A stretch of DNA of 64,000 bases from Sulfotelmatobacter sp963788225 (GTDB taxonomy: Bacteria > Acidobacteriota > Terriglobia > Terriglobales > Acidobacteriaceae): contig CAWBGI010000003.1 of assembly GCA_963788225.1 (NCBI GenBank), positions 620,001 through 684,000 of the forward strand, written 5' to 3'. Position 1 is the first letter of the stretch; each line of letters opens with the position of its first letter. Under the pieces are notes generated by a model. It was not told the origin of the DNA. It did no database searches and worked only from the letters and a program-made list of their open reading frames with translations. The position numbers were made by a program, and so were the translations under genes. Positions 1 to 8,983 of this stretch are shown one piece after another.

Positions 1-129
1 TCCGATTTCTATGAGCATGATTGAGCCGAGTCCGCCCACAGCGTATCACTGGAGCTGGCGAGCGCGCTTTGTGGAACGAAACCGGCCTTTACGCTCGAGG
101 CTAGGGTAGTGAGTTTAATCGGTGAAACC
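1..129. other. Window edge, no gene recognised
   Basis: No open frame with recognisable motifs is visible here. It is the region downstream of the minus-strand permease gene, whose stop codon is at 130-132. No convincing terminator hairpin was seen. Confidence 0.4.
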
Positions 130-1914
130 TCAGTGCTCAAAGTGCAGGCACAGCACGGAATGGCCGTTGCGTTTCTTGACCAGGACCCGGTCAGCCGACT
201 CTCGAATGATGTAGTGGGACAACATGGCGACGCCGAATCCGTTGGCGAGTTCTTCCACTGTCGGCAGCGTGTCCTTCAGTTCCACAGGATCTCCGTCGTA
301 TTCGATCTCTACATCGAGCCGGAACTCATCAAACTGAGCCACTACCCACATGACAGGTGAACGCAAATTGAGATTGCCGGCATTGGTCACAAACTCGTAG
401 ATCGCGTCAATGGCGCGCGACACCACCTCCCGGCGCATGCCCCAAGCGGCACCGTGTTCGTCCATGAATCGGCTGATCACGTCCAGGTTGTCTTTCCCCT
501 GGGTCAATTGAAGGGTGCTCTGCTTGGCCACGCCGATGCGGAAGAGCAGGTTGAGCGCCACGGCGATCACCGTGGCCAATGCGGTCGATGAAGCAAAGAC
601 CGGACGAATCGACTCGGGGACATTGCGGTAGAGTTCAGGCGCGATTTCCACGCTCAGGCCGAAGACCAGCGCGATACCCACCGCGAAGATGCGGCGCGCA
701 TCCAGCATGCGTGCCGTCATCACCTGCAGGCCGCCGAGCATCAGGAAGCAAGTGGAGTAAACCAGCAAGGCTCCCATCACCGGAACCGGCATGACGGAGA
801 AGGTGGCGGCGAGCCCGGGCAAAAACGCGAGCGCGATAATGATGAGGCCCGCGGGCAGGGCGATAGCACGACTGGTAACTCCGGTCGCTAACTCGAGACC
901 GAGGCAGGAGGATGCATTGTTCTGGGCGACCCCGCCGAGCAACCCGGAAAAAATGGTCCCCAGCGAATTCGCCATCACACCGCCGCTAACCGACTCCATG
1001 TCGGTGCGCTTCCAGTCGGCATCGTTCATCTTCTGGCAAAGCGTCAGATCGCCGACCGTTTTGAGCGTAGCGGCAATGCCGATCACAAAAAATGGGAGCA
1101 GCAGCGACGCCTGAAAAGCGATCCCTCCGGCTATACGGTGAGGAAAGCTAAAAACCGGTTGCGCCCATTGCGCGCGCACCTGCGACCACGAGATTACGCC
1201 CATGGCAAACGCGGCACCATACCCGGCGGCGAGGCCGATGAGGATGGGGAACAGTTTAAGTTTACCCCTGCTCCAAACGCTCGGAGCGATCATGGCCAAA
1301 AGCGTGATCAGGCCGATGATCGTCGCCTGCAGCGAGGCATCCGGATGGGTCGGAGAACGGCCCAGCAACTTCGGACAGCCGATGGCTACGAGTTGAACCC
1401 CCACAATCGAAACAATCAAGCCGGTCACATCGGGCGGGAAAAGCACGCGCAGGCCGCGCAGGAAACGTGAAAGCACAGCCGTGAAGGCCCCCGTGATGGC
1501 GGTCATTCCGAACAGCAAAGGAAAACCGCCTATCCGCCCCGCTAGAATCGTCGGCGCCAGGTATGTCAGGCTGCAGGAAGCGGGGCAGAGATAGCCGGAA
1601 CCAAACAGCCCAGCGCGCGCCTGCAGGATAGTGGTTACGCCAGAGGCAATCATCGACAGGCGCAGCAGGCTCTGGGCATCGGCCAGGGTTCCACCCATGG
1701 CGTCGACCGCCACAATCAAGTAGATCCAACTAACCGACATGGCGAGTACGTGCTGGCAGGCCAAGGCAAGGGTGAGCGGCCTCGGCGGGACTTCATCGAC
1801 ATCGTAGGCCAGCGTTGGAGGCCGCTTACGCCTCGGTATAGTGACCACCGCAGACAGGGAACGACGTATCGTCCGGATGCGCGATCCGGGGGCTAGCCTC
1901 GCACCATGTGCCAT
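130..1914 (-). CDS. NCS2 nucleobase permease fused to a HATPase-like domain
   Basis: A 594-residue protein. Residues about 45-455 are a run of hydrophobic segments with the look of the NCS2 (xanthine/uracil permease) family, including a conserved stretch QNNASSCLGLELATGV in the middle. From about residue 470 the protein turns soluble and resembles a GHKL/RsbW-type ATPase: an N-box-like EFVTNAGN, then GFGVAMLSHYI followed by DRVLVKKRNG. NCS2 proteins normally stop at about 430-460 residues, so the tail is an extra domain. Known for the family: proton- or sodium-coupled purine/pyrimidine uptake at the inner membrane. Inferred: the tail could sense nucleotide or act as an anti-sigma-like partner. 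The first 40 residues are basic and may not all be translated; a later start is possible. It stands alone, divergent from the kinase gene at 2219. Confidence 0.85.
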   Translation of the reverse strand: MAHGARLAPGSRIRTIRRSLSAVVTIPRRKRPPTLAYDVDEVPPRPLTLALACQHVLAMSVSWIYLIVAVDAMGGTLADAQSLLRLSMIASGVTTILQARAGLFGSGYLCPASCSLTYLAPTILAGRIGGFPLLFGMTAITGAFTAVLSRFLRGLRVLFPPDVTGLIVSIVGVQLVAIGCPKLLGRSPTHPDASLQATIIGLITLLAMIAPSVWSRGKLKLFPILIGLAAGYGAAFAMGVISWSQVRAQWAQPVFSFPHRIAGGIAFQASLLLPFFVIGIAATLKTVGDLTLCQKMNDADWKRTDMESVSGGVMANSLGTIFSGLLGGVAQNNASSCLGLELATGVTSRAIALPAGLIIIALAFLPGLAATFSVMPVPVMGALLVYSTCFLMLGGLQVMTARMLDARRIFAVGIALVFGLSVEIAPELYRNVPESIRPVFASSTALATVIAVALNLLFRIGVAKQSTLQLTQGKDNLDVISRFMDEHGAAWGMRREVVSRAIDAIYEFVTNAGNLNLRSPVMWVVAQFDEFRLDVEIEYDGDPVELKDTLPTVEELANGFGVAMLSHYIIRESADRVLVKKRNGHSVLCLHFEH

Positions 1915-2172
1915 TCGTCAATTACCGTTCTGGGGCTCCAGTGCGGCTTGCGACCGGCTCACTAACCACAGAGATTTATTCCACTCAAAGAGTTATGGAA
2001 AGATACGGGGTAACGATCGAAATTTCAAGTTAATCCTCTTCTGAATTTCGTCGCCACAGTCGAATTTTGGGTTCATCAGCCATGAGCCGAACATGACTGT
2101 TGAAACCAGCGATTTCGCTTATTTGCCTCCCGGCCCAGGGCTTCGGCGTGCCTTGATTGCCCCGGCCGAGGT

Positions 2173-2201
2173 TTGACTGGCATTCTTATCCCTCCTAAGA
2201 T
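2173..2201 (+). promoter_or_regulatory. Sigma70-type promoter of the kinase gene
   Basis: TTGACT (2173-2178) and TAAGAT (2196-2201) are separated by exactly 17 bases. The start codon at 2219 would lie only about 10 bases after the transcription start and has no Shine-Dalgarno sequence, so the message is probably near-leaderless. The rest of 1915-2172 shows nothing I can name. Confidence 0.6.
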
Positions 2202-2218
2202 AAAAGTTCCCACCTCCC

Positions 2219-3397
2219 ATGATCGGCCAGACCATTTCGCATTACCGCATCACCGGCCAGCTCGGCAGCGGCGGGATGGGGGTCGTCTACGCGGCGCAGG
2301 ACCTTGATTTGGGGCGCAGCGTGGCTTTGAAATTTCTGCCGCCGGCGCTTTCGAGCGACCAGAATGCTCTCGACCGTTTCCTGCTGGAGGCGCGTACTGC
2401 CTCGGCGCTGAACCATCCCAACATCTGCACCATTTATGCGATCGAGAAGGTGCAGCTTGAGAATGGGGAGCAGCAGACGTTCATCGCGATGGAGTTGCTG
2501 GAAGGCGAGACTCTGGACCGCCGCCTGACCACGGGGGCTGTGCCGCCGGATCGGCTGCTTGACTGGAGTATCCAGATGGCGGATGCGCTTGACGCGGCGC
2601 ACGCCAAGGGAATCATCCATCGCGACATCAAGCCGGCCAATGTGTTCGTTACCCAACGCGGGCAGGTGAAGATTCTTGATTTCGGACTGGCCAAGCTGGC
2701 CCGTCGTGAGATTGAGATGGAAACCATTGGGGCGACGCAGGACTCGCCGTCCCCGATGCTGCTGACGAAGCCGGGATCAACCGTCGGAACGATTGCTTAC
2801 ATGTCGCCGGAGCAGGCGCGCGGGGAAGAACTCGATCCGCGGACCGATTTGTTCTCTCTCGGAGTGGTGATCTACCAGATGGCGACCGGGCACTTTCCAT
2901 TTTCCGGCGCGACCTCTGCCGTGGTCTTTCACGCCATCCTTCAACTCGATCCGGTTCCGGTGCTGCAACTGAATTCCACGCTACCGCCCAAGGTTGAGGA
3001 GATTGTTGGGAAGGCTTTGGAAAAAGATCGCGACCTGCGCTACCAGTCGGCCGCCGATCTGCGGGGCGACCTGAAACGGCTGAAGCGCGATATGGAGTCG
3101 GGGAGAAGGACTTCGGCTAGCGCTGCAGGTTCGATGGCGATGCCGGGGGCTGCGGGCTCGGCGGGGTCACGAGCCTCTGGCAGTGGAGTGGTGAGTGCGC
3201 CATCGCCATCCGCCGGGAGCCGGAGCGTTGCGGCTCCAACTGAGGCTGGGAAACCGCGATCCGGCATGCGCTTCGTGGGCACCGGCATTGCACTGGTGCT
3301 GGCGGGCTTTCTGGCGTACTCGATATTTTTCCGCGGTCATTCGGTTCCGTTCCAAAATATTTCCGTCACCAAGGTTACGGACACGGGGGACGCTGTG
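2219..3397 (+). pseudogene. Ser/Thr protein kinase, 5' part of an IS-interrupted gene
   Basis: The first 393 codons of a receptor-like kinase. Hanks-type motifs are intact: GSGGMG at 16-21, VALKF lysine 38, HRDIKPAN from 134, DFG at 154-156 and a SPEQARG activation-segment end. A Ser/Ala/Gly-rich linker follows, then one membrane segment at about 345-366. The reading frame runs into the insertion element and stops at 3418 after six foreign residues, so a kinase plus membrane anchor could still be made without its sensor. The other half resumes in frame at 4823. Joining 2219-3397 to 4823-6415 gives a 923-residue protein with the junction DAV-LAAISPDG. Kinase-TM-PD40 architecture is common in Acidobacteriota. 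Whether the truncated kinase is active is unknown. Confidence 0.9.
3394..3397. repeat. Target site duplication, left copy
   Basis: TGTG directly before the element; the same four bases follow it at 4819-4822. Removing the element and one copy restores the kinase reading frame. Confidence 0.85.
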
Positions 3398-3456
3398 TGG
3401 AGTGCACCCCAAAACTGAGACAAGGAAAATGGTGACAGTTCTCGAGAGGAGAACGC

Positions 3457-3837
3457 ATGTCACAAGGCGAACCGAAGCAGATTGAATACGCGAAGGAGTT
3501 GAAGCTGGCCGCGGTACGGCGGGTGTTATCGGGAGAAAGCGTGAGCGGGGTGGCGCAAGAGCTGGGCATTCGACGGAAGCGGCTGTACGTGTGGAAGGAT
3601 CGGTACGCAGAGTTAGGGGAAGCTGGGCTCGTGCATCGGCGGAGAGGAAGACCGCGAAAGCAAACGCTGGCAGCGGCCAGTGGGTCGGAAGCCATGGCCG
3701 GACGTGGGGAGTTGCTGGCGGCGCGGAAGCGGATCGCAGAGTTAGAACGCAAAGTAGGGCAGCAGGAGTTGGAACTGGATTTTTTCGGCGAAGCCTTGCG
3801 GCGCATCGGAGTGGACGGGAAGCGATCTGCACGTTGA
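3457..3837 (+). CDS. IS3-family transposase OrfA
   Basis: 126 residues. The N-terminal half is a helix-turn-helix of the IS3/IS911 type (ELKLAAVRRVLSGESVSGVA then ELGIRRKRLYVWKDRY), expected to bind the terminal repeats. A basic linker RRRGRPRK follows, then a leucine-zipper-like helix (ELLAARKRIAELERKVGQQE) for multimerisation. An AGGAG-like sequence precedes the ATG. A T TTT TTC slippery heptamer near the 3' end allows fusion to OrfB. Confidence 0.9.
   Translation: MSQGEPKQIEYAKELKLAAVRRVLSGESVSGVAQELGIRRKRLYVWKDRYAELGEAGLVHRRRGRPRKQTLAAASGSEAMAGRGELLAARKRIAELERKVGQQELELDFFGEALRRIGVDGKRSAR
3780..3786 (+). other. Programmed -1 frameshift site of the transposase
   Basis: The heptamer T TTT TTC is phased correctly with OrfA (codons TTT TTC). 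Slippage by -1 enters the OrfB frame and would give an OrfAB fusion of about 443 residues, the usual active transposase of this family. A downstream stimulatory structure was not checked. Confidence 0.65.
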
Positions 3838-4787
3838 TCGCGGAGCGGGCCGAGCAAGGCGGCCTCAGGGTGGAGCGAATGTGCGAGTTGAGCGGCGTGA
3901 GCCGCGCGGGATTTTATCGGCACTGGGAAGCCTCCGCACCGCGACAGGTAGATACGGCAGTGCGCGATGCCATCCAGCAAGTGATCGTGGCGAAGCGGTT
4001 CTATGGCTATCGGCGAGTGCAGCGAGAGTTGCGGCAGTGCGGGCTCCCGGTCAACGCCAAGCGCGTGTTGCGGCTCATGCGCGAGGACAATCTGCTCGGT
4101 TTGCGCAGGCGGCGATTTGTGCCGGCGACGACGGATTCGCAGCATGGCTGGCGGGTATGGCCGAACCTGGCGCGCGGCCTGGTGACGCAAAACCTCAATG
4201 AACTCTGGGTGGCCGATATCACCTATGTGCGATTGCAGGAGGAGTTTGTCTATCTCGCCGTGGTGCTGGATGCACATTCCCGGCGGGTGATCGGGTGGGC
4301 GCTGGCGCGACATCTGGGCGCGAGTTTGGCACTGGAGGCGTTGCGCCTGGCACTGGCGGAACGACAACCCGCGCCGGGCTTGATTCATCATTCCGACCGC
4401 GGCATCCAGTACGCATGTTCCGACTATCTCACCCTGCTCGCCGACCATGGCGCGCAACCGAGCATGAGTCGGGTGGGCAATCCTTACGACAATGCCAAGG
4501 CTGAATCTTTCATGAAGACCCTGAAGCAGGAGCAAGTACGCGGCAACCACTGGCGCGATCTGGACGCCTTGCGCGGTGACCTGGCGACGTTCTTAGAGAC
4601 CACTTACAACCACCAGCGGCTGCATTCGGCGCTCGGATATCAAACGCCCGCCGCTTTCGAGCAGCAGTTGTGGGCCCGCAGCCTCGAAGCTTCTACAGAG
4701 CTGACTGGGGCGAGGGAGCTAACCGCCCCCTCGCCCCAGACCCCACTCCCCGGTTTACAATGTTTTTCGCAACGCAACTGTCCCTAG
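3780..4787 (+). CDS. IS3-family transposase OrfB (DDE integrase, expressed by frameshift)
   Basis: The rve-type catalytic domain of the transposase in the -1 frame relative to OrfA. An HTH_21-like segment (RVERMCELSGVSRAGFYRHW) is followed by the DDE triad: Asp in WVADITYV, Asp in HHSDRGIQY and Glu in NAKAESF, with the 35-residue spacing between the last two that is normal for IS3. The C-terminus has the family signature YNHQRLHSALGYQTPA. There is no obvious independent ribosome site, so translation probably depends on the slippery heptamer at 3780. The stop lies 6 bp before the right inverted repeat. Confidence 0.9.
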   Translation, partial: FFRRSLAAHRSGREAICTLIAERAEQGGLRVERMCELSGVSRAGFYRHWEASAPRQVDTAVRDAIQQVIVAKRFYGYRRVQRELRQCGLPVNAKRVLRLMREDNLLGLRRRRFVPATTDSQHGWRVWPNLARGLVTQNLNELWVADITYVRLQEEFVYLAVVLDAHSRRVIGWALARHLGASLALEALRLALAERQPAPGLIHHSDRGIQYACSDYLTLLADHGAQPSMSRVGNPYDNAKAESFMKTLKQEQVRGNHWRDLDALRGDLATFLETTYNHQRLHSALGYQTPAAFEQQLWARSLEASTELTGARELTAPSPQTPLPGLQCFSQRNCP

Positions 4788-4818
4788 TTCTTTTGTCTCA
4801 CCTCAGGGGTGCACTCCA

Positions 4819-4822
4819 TGTG
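4819..4822. repeat. Target site duplication, right copy
   Basis: TGTG immediately after the right inverted repeat, matching 3394-3397. Confidence 0.85.
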
Positions 4823-6415
4823 CTCGCCGCCATTTCTCCCGATGGCAATTACATCCTTACCATGACCAGAAAAAACGGCCGGGCGAGCCTCTGGCTGAAA
4901 AATGTCCCGACCAGCAGCAACGTGCAGGTCCAGCCGGCGGAGGATGTGTATTACAACGGCGTGCATTTCTCGCCCGATGGAAACTACTTCTACTTTGTGC
5001 GCAGCGATCCCGGCAATCCCGAGCTGAAGTTTTTGTATCGCTCTCCGCTGCTGGGAGGCACGCCGCAGAAGCTGGCTGAGGATGTGGACTCGAACATTAC
5101 TTTTTCTCCCGACGGCAAGCAGATTGCCTTCATGCGCTTCGACAATCCGGAGGCGGGCAAATACCGGCTGATTGTGCGTTCGGCGCAAGGCGATGGGGAG
5201 GAACGCGTGCTGGCCAGCGGATCCAAGAGCCAGTCGCTTTATAGTCCCACGTGGTCGCCGGATGGAAAGACGATTGTGTGCGACGAATTAAATGTTGGAG
5301 GGGCGATTGCGAGTTTGACCGCTGTGGACGTGGCCGATGGGAAGCAGAAGATTTTCTTTGCCAGCAACACCCAGGCATTCGAAGGTCCGACCTGGATGCC
5401 GGACGGCAGCGGCCTGCTGGGAGTGGTGCGCGAACAGAGCACGTACTTTAATCAGTTCCGGATCGCGTATGTATCGTATCCCGCGGGGAAGTTATCTCCT
5501 GTCACTCGCGATACCAACAGCTACGCCTATCTGAGCGTCGCCGCCAACGGAAAAACCTTGGCCACGGTATTAAGCGAAAGCCGGTGGAACATTTTTGTGA
5601 TGCCGGCATCCGGAGCCAGCGCGCAGGGACATAACCTCACTCCGACGAATGGGGACACGAATTTCACCTGGACACGCGATGGATTCCTTATCGCCGATCA
5701 GAACGCGGTTTTGAACCGAATTGATCCTACAACTGGAACCAAGACCACCATCGCAACTCAGGAAGGCAAACCCAGCGGAAACCCCAATGCCTGTGCCGAC
5801 GGCCGGTATCTGGTCTTCGATCTCGGGCTGCCGGGAGGCGACAGCCAGAACAACGTGTGGCGCATCGATGTGTCGGGCGGCAATCTCAAGCAGCTTACCC
5901 ATGGCAAGACGGATAACCACTCGGTATGTTCCTCCGACAGCCAGTGGGTTTATTACATGCTGCAGCAGGATGAATCGAGGCTGGCCCGCGTGCCGATTGA
6001 TGGCGGGACGCCGCAAACCATCTCCAATCTGCCGATGGGCACCAGCCAGTTTGATATTTCTCCGGATGGAAAGCTGGCGGCATTCGGAACGCTGGAGCAC
6101 TCCGGCGAGCACAAGGAGCGGCTGGCCGTGGTGGATACTGCCTCCGGGCAGGCAAAACTGATGGAGTTCGAGCGCTTTCGCTTTGGGCTGCTGCGCTTCA
6201 GCCCGGACGGCAAGGCGGTAGTCTATCCGGCGCGCGAAAACGGGGTCGACAACCTGTGGCTGCAGCCGCTGGATGGGTCCAAGGGCCACGCGATTACGGA
6301 CTTCACCTCGGAGCGCATCTACGACTTCCACTGGTCGTTCGATGGAAAGCAGCTGGCGATGGTCCGCGGGCATACGGATTCGGATGTGGTGCTGATCCGG
6401 GACGCGAAGAATTGA
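4823..6415 (+). pseudogene. PD40 beta-propeller sensor, 3' part of the interrupted kinase
   Basis: 530 codons that continue the kinase at 2219 in the same frame once the element is removed. The sequence is a series of WD40-like/TolB-type PD40 repeats with the recurring signature FSPDGK (for example ISPDGNY, FSPDGNY, WSPDGK, ISPDGKL, FSPDGKA), forming a predicted extracytoplasmic six- or seven-bladed propeller. In related kinases this part would receive the external signal. As it stands it has no start codon or promoter of its own except what the element may provide, so it is probably silent. Confidence 0.88.
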
Positions 6416-6417
6416 GC

Positions 6418-6450
6418 CATTGAGTGATCGGGCCATTGGGCGATTGAAAA
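6418..6450. repeat. Intergenic repeat, single arm
   Basis: A 33-base stretch built from the words ATTGAGTGATCGGGCC and ATTGGGCGATTGAAA. A direct relative is at 7282-7320 and an inverted one at 7345-7384. Confidence 0.7.
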
Positions 6451-6608
6451 CCTGGGTGACAGTTTCTCCTCTGCGGGCCTCCCAAAATTCTTGTCACGAT
6501 TGACCGAACAGCCTAGAATTGGCTCGCCGGGCGACTAGCGGCTTTTCCACTTCCCAAATCTCGCTCTCTGATTGGGTTCACGCAAGGTGCGCCCGGCTGG
6601 AGGCTCCT

Positions 6609-7266
6609 ATGTTTCGTCGCGTCATTCTCTTTACTTCACTAGCAATGCTTATCACTATCCCGGGCTGCTCGCTGCTGGGGAGCAAAACTACGGTGGTCAT
6701 GATCACCAACAAGATTTCCAGCTTACCGGCCGGGCAAACCTATGACTTCATGGCTAACGTTGAACACGACCAGCAAAAGGGGGTCACGCTGTCGTTGACC
6801 GGACAAGGGACGCTGGTGCTGAATGGCACGCTCGGAGTCTACCTTGCTCCACCGGCTCCCCCGAACCCGAATTCCGTGACTGTGACCGTAACCGCGGCGA
6901 ATGGTTCCGGCGTTTCCGACTCTGACACGTTTACGATTACTCCAGCCGCCGGGCCGGTGGTCAGCATTACGCCGACCCAGCCAACGGTTTCAGCTTCGGC
7001 GGGCACGCCGGTGACGCTGACGATCGCTGTGACGCAGGATGACCCCAGCGATACCCTGACGCCGGGCGTGAGCGCTTCCGCGATCTGCAACGGCGGAATC
7101 TGCGGTTCGTTTGGGGCGATCAGCGGCACTGCGGGAGGAGGCACGTAACACGGTTCAGTTCTTCCCGCCAAGTTCGGTAACCATGTCAACGCTGCAAACC
7201 ATCAACGTTCTCTCGAGTTTAACCAATTCGACGTTGGGAACGGCGTTCGTGACGATCAATCCCTGA
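6609..7266 (+). pseudogene. Ig-like-domain lipoprotein with a C-terminal frameshift
   Basis: The start at 6609 follows a GGAGG and gives an N-terminus MFRRVILFTSLAMLIT with lipobox IPGC, so it is an exported lipoprotein. Two Ig-like, Thr/Val-rich segments follow. The frame stops at 7146-7148 just after GGGT. The +1 frame continues sensibly from 7147 (TVQFFPPSSVTMSTLQ and on to AFVTINP) to a stop at 7264-7266. Deleting one A from the taac at 7146-7149 would join the two. Either the gene carries a real single-base insertion, or this is an assembly error. Function unknown; such proteins are usually surface or adhesion components. Confidence 0.75.
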
Positions 7267-7281
7267 GATTCCGTGGGAAAA

Positions 7282-7384
7282 ATTGGGCGATTCAGTGATC
7301 GGGTCATCGGGCAATTGAAAATCAACGGTTCGCAGCGTTTGGTCTTTCAATCACTCAATGGCCCGATCGCCCAATGACTCAATG
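7282..7384. repeat. Imperfect inverted repeat made of iterated words
   Basis: The left arm (7282-7320) and right arm (7345-7384) are inverted relatives made from GTGATCGGG/CATTGGGCGATTG-type words, matching the single arm at 6418. It sits directly before the terminator at 7385. Confidence 0.7.
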
Positions 7385-7414
7385 AAAAGGCGGCCATTGC
7401 TGGCCGCCTTTTTT
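7385..7414. terminator. Bidirectional rho-independent terminator
   Basis: Stem GGCGGCCA/TGGCCGCC (7389-7396 with 7401-7408), loop TTGC, four A on the left and six T on the right. It serves the lipoprotein gene on one strand and the cold-shock gene on the other. Confidence 0.85.
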
Positions 7415-7445
7415 ACTACCTGCGAATTGTTAGCTGCGAAGTGGT

Positions 7446-7646
7446 TTATGCACCCTTCACGTTCTCGGCCTGCCAGCCCTTGGGGCCTTTGACCACGTCA
7501 AACTGCACTTGCTGACCTTCCTGGAGGCTGCGGAAGCCGCTGGCCTGAATGGCGGAGAAATGCACGAATACATCCTCGCCGTTCTGGCGGCTGATGAAGC
7601 CGTAGCCCTTGGCGTCGTTAAACCACTTCACTGTTCCTGTTTCCAT
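7446..7646 (-). CDS. Cold-shock domain protein (CspA family)
   Basis: 66 residues, the normal size. Starts METGTVKWFNDAKGYGFI and has both RNA-binding motifs, RNP1 (KGYGFIS) and RNP2 (VFVHFSAI). It is a single OB-fold that binds single-stranded nucleic acid and melts RNA structure. An AAGGAAC lies about 12 bases before the ATG. The upstream stretch to about 7800 on the minus strand is non-coding and could be a structured leader, as in other csp genes, but I see no motif that proves it. A strong terminator follows at 7385-7414. Confidence 0.95.
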   Translation of the reverse strand: METGTVKWFNDAKGYGFISRQNGEDVFVHFSAIQASGFRSLQEGQQVQFDVVKGPKGWQAENVKGA

Positions 7647-7924
7647 GTGTTGCTTTGTTCCTTTTTTGTTGATGTAGCGCTGAAACTTTGGAAGGCTTCT
7701 TCTGCAGGCAGGTCACGCGCTGGTTGGCGGAGAAACTGGGTACTGCGAAAGAACTCTAAAGTCAAACGCAAATTAATTCTAAGTGAATTGCCCTAAAATA
7801 GCTACAACATTTCTTCACGGGCCAACTTAAGTATGTTCCACATCAATCACTTAGGTGTGAGTTAGGTGGGGCACGCCGAGCATGGATTTGCCAGCCAGGC
7901 GACAAAAAGTACATCATCTAAGAC
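7647..7924. other. Divergent intergenic region
   Basis: 278 bases between csp (minus) and the thioredoxin-like gene (plus). It holds the csp leader and both promoters. It is AT-rich at 7745-7830, but no promoter pair stands out clearly and no operator palindrome was seen. Confidence 0.4.
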
Positions 7925-8842
7925 ATGGATTTCCGCAGGCTTCTGATTTTGATTGCGCTCGTGACTCCGGCGTGGGCGGGGGTGGTTGAGGATATCCGCT
8001 TAACGTTGGCTGAGAATAATTTTTCCGCGGCCGAGGCGCAATTGAACTCTTACCGCGCCAAGAGCGGCGTTACGCCAGAATACGTTGAGGCTTACTCATG
8101 GATGGCGCGGGCCGCCCTCAACAATCGCGATTACGATCAGGCGGCGGCTTATGCCAAGCAAACACGAGCGCTGGCATTGGAGGGACTCAAGCAACATCCG
8201 CTCGACTCCGAACCGCACTTGCCGCTCGCTCTGGGCGCGGCGATCGAGGTTGAGTCGCAGGTGCTGGTGGCTCGCGGGCAGCGAACTCAAGCCGTGGCCG
8301 TTCTGCAGACCGCGCTGCACACTTATGGCAGTACTTCGATCCGCGCCCGCCTGCAGAAGAATCTGAACCTGCTGTCGTTCGAAGGAAAGCCCGCGCCCGC
8401 GCTCAAGGGCGAGCAGTTTCTGGGGTCGAAGCCGCTGGCGCTGGCCCAGCTTAAGGGCTCTCCGGTACTGCTTTTCTTTTGGGCGCACTGGTGCGTTGAC
8501 TGCAAGGCGGAAGCGCCCATCATCACGCAGCTTCGCACAGAATTTGCACCTAAGGGGTTGACCGTGCTCGGCCCGACGCGGCTTTACGGGTATACGGCGC
8601 AGGTGGAGAACGCCGCGCCCAGCGACGAACTGGCCTACATCGACGCAGTGCGCCACCGCTTCTATGCCGGACTGCTCGACATGCCGGTTCCCATCAGCAA
8701 ATACAACTTCGACGTGTATGGCGCTTCGACTACTCCCACGCTTGTACTGCTTGATCGCGCGGGGAAGGTGGCTATGTACCATCCCGGGATGCTGCCTTAT
8801 GACCAGTTGAAGGCGGAGATTGAGAAGGTGACGGCGCGGTGA
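7925..8842 (+). CDS. Secreted TlpA-like thioredoxin-fold protein with TPR-like N-terminus
   Basis: 305 residues. A signal peptide (MDFRRLLILIALVTPAWA) is followed by a helical region with TPR-like spacing at about 20-140, then a thioredoxin-like fold at about 155-300. The active-site motif is HWCVDC in the context LLFFWAHWCVDCKAEAP, and a cis-proline site STTPTLVLLD follows. This is the layout of periplasmic TlpA/ResA-type thiol-disulfide oxidoreductases. The likely role is reduction of disulfides in the envelope, partner unknown. It is a single gene; an inverted repeat follows, shared with the convergent carbonic anhydrase gene. Confidence 0.8.
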   Translation: MDFRRLLILIALVTPAWAGVVEDIRLTLAENNFSAAEAQLNSYRAKSGVTPEYVEAYSWMARAALNNRDYDQAAAYAKQTRALALEGLKQHPLDSEPHLPLALGAAIEVESQVLVARGQRTQAVAVLQTALHTYGSTSIRARLQKNLNLLSFEGKPAPALKGEQFLGSKPLALAQLKGSPVLLFFWAHWCVDCKAEAPIITQLRTEFAPKGLTVLGPTRLYGYTAQVENAAPSDELAYIDAVRHRFYAGLLDMPVPISKYNFDVYGASTTPTLVLLDRAGKVAMYHPGMLPYDQLKAEIEKVTAR

Positions 8843-8844
8843 TG

Positions 8845-8981
8845 GTGTTGCGAGGGCACTCCTGCCCGCGGCCCGGGTCTATTCCGAATGCAAACTTTTC
8901 GGGCTTTGACTCGTATTTCTGCTTGGAATTCACACCTGGGGTGGTGGTTAGATTTCGCGGGCAAGAGTGCCCGCGCCACAC
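8845..8981. repeat. Palindromic repeat with 26-base arms
   Basis: Arms 8845-8870 and 8956-8981 are inverted copies with three mismatches, of the type GTGTGGCGCGGGCACTC followed by TTGCCCGCG. Each arm is itself a small palindrome (GCGGGCA..TGCCCGC). It lies between two convergent genes and belongs to the same family as the element inside mnmE at 9746-9872. Confidence 0.8.
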
Positions 8982-8983
8982 AG

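Larger units (their letters stand above)
3398..4818 (+). mobile_element. Complete IS3-family insertion sequence, 1421 bp
   Basis: Terminal inverted repeats of 26 bp (3398-3423 and 4793-4818) match at 22 positions, including a perfect outer TGGAGTGCACCCC and inner GAGACAA. Two overlapping frames encode a helix-turn-helix OrfA and a DDE integrase OrfB, in the -1 relation typical of IS3 elements. A 4-bp direct duplication TGTG flanks the element. Ends, frames and duplication are all intact, which points to a recent and probably still active insertion. I cannot assign the IS3 subgroup. Confidence 0.93.

Noticed and set aside
3375..4550. 391-codon minus-strand frame across the insertion sequence
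   Set aside because: Antisense to both transposase frames; no motif.
7647..7800. Riboswitch upstream of the cold-shock gene
   Set aside because: A structured csp leader is plausible, but no conserved motif could be recognised by eye.
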